From Harmothoe impar (lineage: Eukaryota > Annelida > Polychaeta > Phyllodocida > Polynoidae): a stretch of 64,000 bases of DNA. This document shows, in pieces, positions 56,141-64,000 of this stretch. The stretch lies in NCBI GenBank assembly GCA_947462335.1, contig OX381715.1:45911472-45975471 (forward strand), written 5' to 3'. The number at the start of each line of letters is the position of its first letter. Positions within the stretch are counted from its first letter, which is position 1. Under the pieces are notes generated by a model. That model worked only from the letters and a program-made list of their open reading frames with translations. It made no database searches and was not told the DNA's origin. The translations under genes and the position numbers were made by a program.

Positions 56141-57540
56141 CCATGCTAGGGTTGTGAATTTGACAACCCTATACTTGTCAGTTTGAGTGGACACCACTTG
56201 GGCTAACATTGTCAGTCGGATGAGCATAGTGTTGTTTTGTGGAATGGTAGCCTGGTAAGTCCTCAGATAGCCAACCTTTAACTCGTTAATTTTATGACAG
56301 TCTCTGAGAATACCCGAAAGTCTTCTTATAAGACGACTGTTTGATAATGCTTTTATTATGTAAGTATATCATGCTGCCTGGCCACCAATCAGTGGACAGG
56401 GCCAGCACTGTTAAACTGCCATCTACATGTGCTCATTAGCATCGTTATTCTGAAGGCGGCTTTGGGATGTTCCTGTGACCATGACTCAGATAATGCCCAT
56501 TGAAAAGGAAATACACAGATAAAGGGCAGAGACGCAGAATCGTTTGTCTTAACCAATATTCAGGGACAAGAGAGGATGCAAGAAACCAAATGGCCATTTG
56601 AGCAGAAACTTGGTACAAGAGGCAATTGCTTTATATTTACTACGCTGTTGGCGTATTAATGGCTTTGGCCAACACTATACAATGTACATTACAAGTTCTT
56701 GTCTGCTACATGTTTAAGAATGTCATCTTTTCTCCAGATCAAACCATCTTCAGACTGAGTGCGTGATGAGTGGGTGGAGGGGAAGGCTCTCTTAGTCTGC
56801 TGCCATGAGGATTAACCATTTATGGATGACATAGTGCTTTTATGGCATTTGACCGTCTTTTCTTTTCAAGATACCTGGGTGCAGCCCTGGCGAGGGCCAC
56901 GTTCATGAGTCATGCGGACTCTAGGGAGTGTATACAACCCGAAGAGATGGATGAATGCAGCACTAGTGAGTTAGATAGCAGGACTGCACTCACGCATCAT
57001 GACTATAAGGGGCTTAATGCATTAGACTTGCTGCATTGTGCGGCCCTAGAGGGTTGGTGGTGGCTGGCAGGCAGCTGGTAGCCTGGCAGCGTCCCAGGGG
57101 TGACGGGGGTGATGCCTGCCCTCCAGGGTCTGGGGTCCTCCAGGTGAGAGATCACCATGGAAACAGGAAACTGCAAGTGGCAAGGGTCAGCAAGGGTCAG
57201 ATACCTTGCCCTATGTACAGTCATAAATGAACAGTGTTTTTAAACGGTGTCCCCCACAGTTTAATATGCACGTAATAGGAGCCTGTCCGGAAAGCCATAT
57301 GTCTCTGCATCCTAAACATATCGGCTTATCTGGAGTTTGATTGTTTGTATCGTTCAATGTTCAGTTGGTATATCTGAGCGAATCAGTTCAGAATGCGACA
57401 GTGCAGAGCTCTTACGATTAGCTCGTTTAGGTGACAGATTTGATAGAAATTGATTGTGCTGCTTATCCACTACACCAATATGTTTTAATCTACAGGACCG
57501 CAGTAAACGCACGTGTTCCGCGTGCCATTCTGGTGCAAAA
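56141..57540. other. No gene recognised
   Basis: The word ATGCAGCACTAGTGAGTTAG at 56956 links part of this stretch to the repeats at 6442 and 22207. Frames are short and without domain. Confidence 0.45.
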
Positions 57541-57549
57541 GGGCACTTG

Positions 57550-58350
57550 TAAACACCACTGTCACCTTCAACTTTTGCTGGGTTTAGGCACTCCCTCCGA
57601 ATTCCTTGGAACCAACAAACTGGAACCAGAACTGGAACCAAGTGGAGGAAAACGCCGCCACAAGGACACCTGGTGGCGAAATTACGAACTAAAGGGCACA
57701 CATCTTGGTCTCCAGCTCAGCATACCTTAGGGAAATCCAAATTATGGTAATATTACAGCATGTGGCTATCAATCAATGTTACAACAACATTAAATACACT
57801 CTCCTCTTTGTGTCCGTGTCTGATACATTCTAGAGGAATGCCTTTGCATGAGAAAGGAGAATTCACCCAGTTCAGTTGACATTGTGTTTTTTCTGAGATC
57901 AGTAATTATCTTTGAGCAGTTGATACACATTGTTGTGTTGATGTCCATTGAACCTGTAATAACTAATAAACATAATGGATCATAATACATGATATATCCT
58001 TTAGAGAACACTGGAGACTCTGTTCTCGTAGGTAAACAAAAGGTTTTCAACAACTACTAAACAACATATTTCACAAGTGCAATCAGTATTGTTCCTATTT
58101 GACCACTTCCGCTAGTACTCATTAGATGGCACCTCCAAGACAGTTTTCCACTGCAGCTGGGCTGACATCCATGGTTTGACAGGTTAGTTCATAATTCTGT
58201 CACTAAGTGGCAACTACACGGTGTCCCCCCCCCCCCTTACTGGAACCAGAATGTATGATGGGAGGACTACCATCATACATTATGGTTCCTGTTCACTGGT
58301 TCCAACCTACCAGCAGGGATTGCCCAAACCCAGCAAAATCCAAGTTCACG
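57550..58350. repeat. Inverted pair of GCTGGGTTT / GGAACC repeats with a hairpin
   Basis: TTTTGCTGGGTTTAGGCACT and TTGGAACCAAC (57570-57640) match in reverse at 58280-58350 (AGTGxxT... CCCAAACCCAGCAAAATCC), about 75% over 65 bases. Beside the right arm a stem of 18 of 20 pairs (58242-58261 with 58270-58289, GGAACCAGAATGTATGATGG) surrounds an 8-base loop. Confidence 0.6.
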
Positions 58351-58370
58351 GTAGATCTAATTATAGTTAA

Positions 58371-59268
58371 TAGTGCCTTCCTGTGGAAGGATGTGAGGAC
58401 GACCGTATGTAGTATGTTGCTTGGAGTTCACTGTGCCTGTAGAGAACAACACTACCAAGTACTGCCAATTGCAGTGTCTGGTATTGAGTCTTGAGTACTT
58501 TAATCTTAAAGACAAATTAAATGTATACAGAGAAAGGATAAAAAAGAAAAGGCTTTGGGAGTCATGATGACTCTGTTACCAGGTAATGGTGTGTCTTGAC
58601 ACTCGTAAGGAGAATGGAGTCCTTCCGCTGGCATATAGTGAGGTGATATTAATAATTTCTTTGTATATATCTTTTTTTAATGAGAACTCGCAGCTCTCGT
58701 TTTTTAACCAGTAACACGTGCGAAACGTGGTATACATGTGTTAACTCATGAATGCAAAAGAAACATATGGCACCAATGTGAATGATATGCTACCAGCATA
58801 TACTAATTTTTCATGTACAATTTTTTTAATGAAATTGTGACATCAGTGACACAAACAACCACATGTTTATGATGGACAGCAGGTTCAATGTGTATATCTA
58901 CACAGGGTGGGGTCGTGTTACTCCTTTCTCTGTGTATACTCAGACAGGGTGAAGTGGTGTTCTTACTTTCTGAATACCTACTACTAAATTTGTTATTAAC
59001 TTTGGGAAGACGGCCAAAAGATTAGCAATAAAACGTCTCAATTGAGAATTAATATTGGACAGAGAACCATGTTAGCATGTCATTACTGCGGACTAACTTA
59101 CAAATGAAGCCTCTGCCTCACCCATTAAGCACGCAACAGCAATAAACCTATGGTCTGTATTTATCAGGCCTGTCACAAACAAAAATGGCAGGCCTACTTT
59201 TTACTTGTGTAGTTATCCAAAATCCAGACTGCATCTCTTGAGGTAGATTTAAGCCTGGATTACCTAGA
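58371..59268. other. No gene recognised
   Basis: A+T-rich interval with no supported frame and no clear repeat. Confidence 0.5.
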
Positions 59269-59412
59269 AAGGCCCTCCCATTAAGCAAAAAGCGTTATAC
59301 AACATTTCATAACGGTATATAACGTTTCTCTTAGGCTCCTTACTATGGCATAACGTTATATACAGTTTTAAAACGTTATTTTGACGTAAAGTAACGTTTT
59401 TGTGTTAGCTGG
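59269..59412. mobile_element. Short AACGTT-family MITE
   Basis: It ends AACGTTTTTGTGTTAGCTGG then GCC and begins GGCCCTCCCATTAAGCAAAA, an imperfect inverse. In between are five AACGTTAT-like words in both directions. The right end equals that of the 31310-33407 element. Confidence 0.7.
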
Positions 59413-60540
59413 GCCTTGAAAATATACCCATCTAGACATAGAATTCCACAGTTTTCCTGGAACAATATGCCCCCAGAATTTCACAAAGCACACCAATGTA
59501 ATGGTCATTTTCTTAATATCCTAGCACAATGTGCCCTCATATCATCAGTATCAGTAGATTTTGCTTGAGGATTATGTCCCCTACCCTCTTAGAATATATC
59601 ATTCTAAAGATAGAAATCGATATCTTCCTGGAACAGTCGGTCTCCAAAACCTGACGGAAAGAGAAATCAGACTACATCAATCTAACAGTAGATTTTCAGA
59701 ATTTTTCACCAAACCCCTAAGATGTACCAATCTCCACAAAACACACCAATCTGAAGGTAGAATTTCTAAATTGCATGGCATCAGCAAGTTGCTCATTGAC
59801 GCTGTGTTGGTGCATCATGATAGCAAATTTAATTGGCAATATGCCATTAAATGGTTGCCACTTCCTGTTGTGAGCAGCTCAATTTTGCTTGTGGAACCAG
59901 ATACATGTACTGGCCAATCCCACTGATGTATGAAATGTGCACAGATCACACTTCCTGCTTGGCTGCTCGCACTACACACCAGGGGATCCCTGTCAAGACG
60001 GTGTGAAGATGCTCTGTACACCCCTGCATGTGGAATCTTTCTGCATGACTGCTAGGCCCCGGATCTAGGCCCATCCCTGTAACAACAACGAGGGGAAAAA
60101 TACACCAGACAGGAACATCTACAACACAATGTATGACATGAGTAGGATATTACCCTCACAACCCGATCCCCCCATTTAATATGACCTGGTTGGCCAAGTG
60201 CCATTTTGTCGTTAATATGTGTGGCTTCAAAATATGGGCTACAACAGGCATGTAATTTGTTATATCACCCCCCCCCCTCAAAAAAAGAAAGAGCATACAA
60301 AATGACAGAAATTCCGCCTTTTTGGTATGCTTTAAAGTTCTCCTGGATTTCACATTCCCTTCTGAAATACCTTGCTCGATAGGTTCTTTAGGTGTGCTCC
60401 AGTATATATACCACTACATTGCCACCCCTGTTGAATTATTGCGTAGTAACTAAAAAGGGTTTACCCCAATTTCACAAAGCAGTTTTAGGTCCATGCTTCA
60501 CCATTTCCACACCTATCATATATATTTGAACAGGGTCTTT
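59413..60540. other. No gene recognised
   Basis: A 121-codon plus-strand frame (59561-59926) has no domain. The DNA contains diverged repeats such as CACAAAGCACACCAATGT and CACAAAACACACCAATCT, so it is likely non-coding. Confidence 0.5.
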
Positions 60541-60541
60541 A

Positions 60542-61973
60542 GGGGCCATTCACATATTACGTAACACAATTTTGGCCACTTTTTGACCCCCCCCTCCCCC
60601 CCCCTTGTAACACACTGTAACAAAATGCCAGACCCCCCTCCATAATTACGTAACACAGGCCTGTACCCCCCCCCCCAGGCGCTGATTCAGAAGGGGGCAG
60701 ACCCGGGGTATGCCCCCCCCCCTATTTTCTGGTATGTTTTAATGTAACATTTTTCAATACCCCCAGTACATTGCCTACGTCACCCCACCTTCCACAATTC
60801 CTGGATCCGCCCCTGCCCCCCCACACACATTTTATAAGTGGTATTTGCGGCCCTATGTCTGACAGCAGGCCTAAGTGTATTACTTTGTTCTGTTTGTTCT
60901 TTCTCAACCTTTAACTTTCTGTTATTTTAATGAAAATGTGGCATGCTCATGTTCCAGCAAATGCACTTGCATAACCAGTGGGTTGAATCAAGCTAGGATG
61001 ATACAACACAACATAGACACTAATGCTAGCCCTTGAGTCAAATGTCCCATACATAGTTTTGGGTTCAGGCCTTTCAATTTCTCAGTACTTACATTGCCGT
61101 GGGGCTGGGTCAGCGATAGCTATTTACTACTTCTGAGTGCAGGACTGTGAAACCATGGAATTTCTACAGATCTGCAGAATTTCTCTGTTTTTGTGTTCCA
61201 CAGGACCATTCCTGGGATTCATCCAGATCAATGGAAAAAACATTAAGTGTTTATAACTTAATATATTGGGGGATGTATACTCTTTTTCTCACACCAACAA
61301 TACATGCAAAAATGGCACCCTTTAAAAAATATCTTTTAAAGATATGAAAAATTCAGACTTCTTCCATTTTTCTTATTCCTGCGGTTGTGGGTCTGGTGGC
61401 CGATCATCTTGAGCAAATTTGGTTTTACAATACTAAAGCAGTCAAATAGACCGCAGGTTCAGGTTATAGATTTTCCTCAAAGTCAAGGTATGGGTTACCT
61501 ATACACAGAAATTTATGGTAACTAGATGTCATTTTCCCATGCCCTTTTGTTTACAGATACTTTTCACTGAAACCAGGTGAACCTGGTTTGTTGTCCCCCC
61601 CCCCTCTCCCAACACCATAATGCCCCCTTAGTGCAAAAAAGTTGTAATCCAGTGATCTATGATTACTTGTTTATTATTATCCTTATTAGGGGAGACCTGT
61701 GGTTCTACCTCCTCTACCCCATCCAGTGTTCCAAATGTATATGTAATTTTATAGGGATGAGGTGAGAGAAACATAATGTTGCTGAGACCTGGTTGTTAGA
61801 TGGTGCTGCATTTTCCCAAATTTAATAGACTTCTTTCCTCTATATTTTTTTGAAAAGTGTTATGTAACACTTGGCTAGACCCCCCCCCCCTCCCCCCTGT
61901 AACAGTTTGTAACAAACTTCAAGACTCCCCCTCCCCCCCCCCCTATGCTGTTACGTAATATTTGAATGGCCCC
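60542..61973. mobile_element. PIF/Harbinger-like element, 1.4 kb, non-coding
   Basis: GGGGCCATTCACATATTACG and its inverse CGTAATATTTGAATGGCCCC are the ends, extending to GTAACA. TTA flanks both sides (60539-60541 and 61974-61976). Subterminal TGTAACA and poly-C words recur at both ends (TTGTAACACACTGTAACA; CTGTAACAGTTTGTAACA). No transposase or DNA-binding gene is present. A smaller element is nested at 60676. Confidence 0.92.
60676..60815. mobile_element. Nested MITE with CAGGGGCGGATCCAGG-like ends
   Basis: CAGGCGCTGATTCAG and CTGGATCCGCCCCTG are inverted with a few mismatches, and the insert lies in a poly-C tract. CAGGGGCGGATCCAG-type ends are typical of hAT-like short elements (inference). 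Confidence 0.7.
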
Positions 61974-62268
61974 TTATATATGACTTAAATCAATTCAAAT
62001 TTTCTGTGGAGAACTAAGTCCATCACATAGATGTGATCATGAGTTAATTCTTGAATACCTGGTACATGTAGTTCGTTCTCAAGATATCCAATATGAACCA
62101 CTAGTTGTTTGAATAGTGAAACTTCGATATCGGGGGTGAATATCTTGGCTAACTACAGTACTTTGTGTCAGTCACATGGTTCCGCCGTTCTCCGCTAGGT
62201 GGCGATAGAGCTGCATTCCCAAACAAAGATCATATCCTGATATGATTCAATGCAGTTATGTAATAGTA

Positions 62269-63195
62269 GGGACCACAAGGCACTGCAGGTGGCAGGTCGA
62301 GTGTATATATTGAGGTCATCAGAAATCAACTGCTGCTGTATGGATATACGGGGGCTCTTTTTACACTTAATGTAAAAGACATAATATAATTCTGAAATAG
62401 CAGAAAGCCTTAGAATACTCTCAACTAGCCCCCATCATAAAAGGTAATATTTATTTTGAATATTCCCTCTCTAAACAGGGTCTTTCCACATAAAAAGCCA
62501 TCTTTCATATAGAAATAATTAGATGGCGGTCATGGGAATTCCACAGTGATACAGATTCAAAAGTCTGCTACAGACCTGCAATCTGATTTAAGCCCATTAG
62601 ATGAGCCCAAAATAAAAATTGATTTTACAAGAAAAAATACTTGGGCTAACCCCCTCCCTAAATACCATGACAATCAACTTACCTTCCACCCTATCCAAAA
62701 TAGTAGGTGAATTGCCACTTCATCCACCTCACCCATCAGTGCCTTACCCTGCCCTTGGGCTGTGTTAATGGTGAGTACCACTCTGAGACCAAAGGCTATC
62801 AGTCAGGCCTCATTGCCTTTTGGTCTGACCAACAGTCAACATGGTACAATGAGAGACAGGAATGGATTTATCAAGCATTGATATTGCTTATTCTTAATAC
62901 ATGAAAGGTGCACTCGATTAGATTTGAATTGTGAATCATATATAAAGGTGTAGCTGATACATTGGTAGCATAAATACTGCCCCATGAAGATATATTGGTC
63001 ACAAAGAGCAGCTAGCAGATTTGGTCTGATCTTTGGGGAAATGATTTGTTATTTTTTCTTGGGTAAATACTACTGCAATTTCTTATTATATCTCACAATA
63101 ACCAAACTAACATTTCTGCGCTACATATTCACAGCTTTCTGAGCAAATTTGAAAAATAATTGTATTCCTTTTATTTCAAATTCGCTTGTGGTCCC
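62269..63195. mobile_element. Candidate element with GGGACCACAAG ends
   Basis: GGGACCACAAG and CTTGTGGTCCC are perfect 11-base inverted repeats with TAGTA immediately outside each (62264-62268 and 63196-63200), a possible 5-base duplication. The interior, A+T-rich, has no transposase-like frame. Confidence 0.6.
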
Positions 63196-63384
63196 TAGTA
63201 ATAGACAGTGTAGCTTATTCTATGACCACTGGGATGTACTGTTAACCTACAGAGGACGACCACTTGATAGTAAGGACTATTGCATGCAGTAATGTATGGT
63301 ATTCATGGGGCTTATGTTGGTTCTAGAAGTAGCTACCAGGTGGGGTGAGAGTGTGGATGCGGCGGCGGCTCTCGCTAAGACAAG

Positions 63385-63633
63385 CATGTAAAAGTCTTTG
63401 ACCGGGTGACATCTTTGGGAGCCATCTTTTACTGGCCCATGTTTAACCGGGTGCCATCTTTGACTGGCTGGATAGAAAACGGTGTATTTAGGGCAGATGA
63501 AGATATAAGAAGGCTAATGGATGGTATAACATTTTAGATTAGTAATAAGTAGCCCATTTATATATCAATCTGCACTAACTAAACCAGTTTCTATCAAGCC
63601 GGTCAAAGATAGCACCCGGTCAAGGATGAGACA
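63385..63633. mobile_element. GACCGGGTGCC-family MITE, copy 4
   Basis: TTTGACCGGGTGACATCTTT and AACCGGGTGCCATCTTTGAC then GGCTGGATAGAAAACGG lie at the left, and TTTCTATCAAGCCGGTCAAA then GATAGCACCCGGTCAAGG at the right. Terminal CTGTGTCTC sequences are worn off. Confidence 0.75.
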
Positions 63634-64000
63634 GCAGAGGAGGTAAGAAGCGACCTGACAAGGTGTGGAGAAAAAGGGAGCTATAGCGTCTAGGCCACAT
63701 GAACCTAATCAGAATAGGTCATGCATAATGCATTCATACTGCAACAGTACTACATATGGCAATTATTGTATTGGTAGTCACACTATTTAGGAACTCGTCC
63801 ATCTTCCTGGTATAATTTTGCAGATGTGTAAGCTTATACGAATGCAGAAATCTCACATGACATTTGGTCTTCTGAAAGCCTGAGGTTAGCTAACTTTGAA
63901 CATATCCTACACACTTATTAGTGGAGATATATCCAATATATTGCTGGAAATGAATAGGCAGATGTATGATGTCCAGTGTGCGCAAATACGGGATAGCTCT
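63634..64000. other. No gene recognised at the window end
   Basis: Ordinary sequence with no supported frame or repeat. The window ends inside it. Confidence 0.5.

Noticed and set aside
59561..59926. Plus-strand frame of 121 codons as a gene
   Set aside because: No family resemblance, and the underlying DNA contains diverged tandem phrases.

Overview
This is a 64-kb piece of a metazoan nuclear genome, most likely from a marine invertebrate. The signs are one spliced gene with canonical and GC-AG introns, very low coding density, many short inverted-repeat transposons (MITEs), minisatellites, long C/G homopolymer runs and frequent TACATGTA-type words. The repeat style and the gene family recall lancelets, hemichordates, echinoderms or molluscs. 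I cannot fix the phylum from sequence alone. No bacterial-type operons, CRISPR arrays or rRNA genes are visible.

The clearest gene is on the minus strand between 12616 and 25665. I reconstructed ten exons by hand (a 25621-25665, b 21831-22106, c 21039-21221, d 19704-19788, e 16643-16751, f 15574-15812, g 15119-15274, h 13885-14056, i 13345-13421, j 12616-12891). All phases match across every junction, giving about 538 codons to a stop. The product resembles the SAMD3-like family of uncharacterised animal proteins. The first exon, which may carry the SAM domain and start codon, was not found. One intron (b to c) has a GC donor.

The first intron found (22107-25620) holds a second, intronless 821-codon ORF on the same strand (23129-25594). 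It has two C2H2 zinc fingers followed by a TNP2-like (CACTA-type) transposase-like domain. Its ATG lies only 26 bases past the splice donor of exon a.

The rest is mostly transposon debris. There are elements with TWA duplications (PIF/Harbinger-like: 43861-44176, 45686-46422, 60542-61973). Others have 8-bp duplications (hAT-like: 951-1171, 27966-28486, 32853-33263, plus relatives), TA or TTAA duplications, or only inverted termini. There is a probable solo Ty3/gypsy LTR (26884-27252) near a gypsy RNase H remnant, a second LTR-like block inside another element (about 16981-17455), and a decayed LINE tail (55477-55890). Several elements are nested in others. Minisatellites of 33, 26, 25, 45/79, 60 and 28 bp sit at 218-742, 5685-5820, 40006-40250, 47606-47960, 48411-49024 and 49407-49586.

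Long stretches (notably 5822-12615, 34110-36210, 49590-52590 and 53800-55320) show no gene that I can support. Small ORFs there look like chance or repeat-driven frames.
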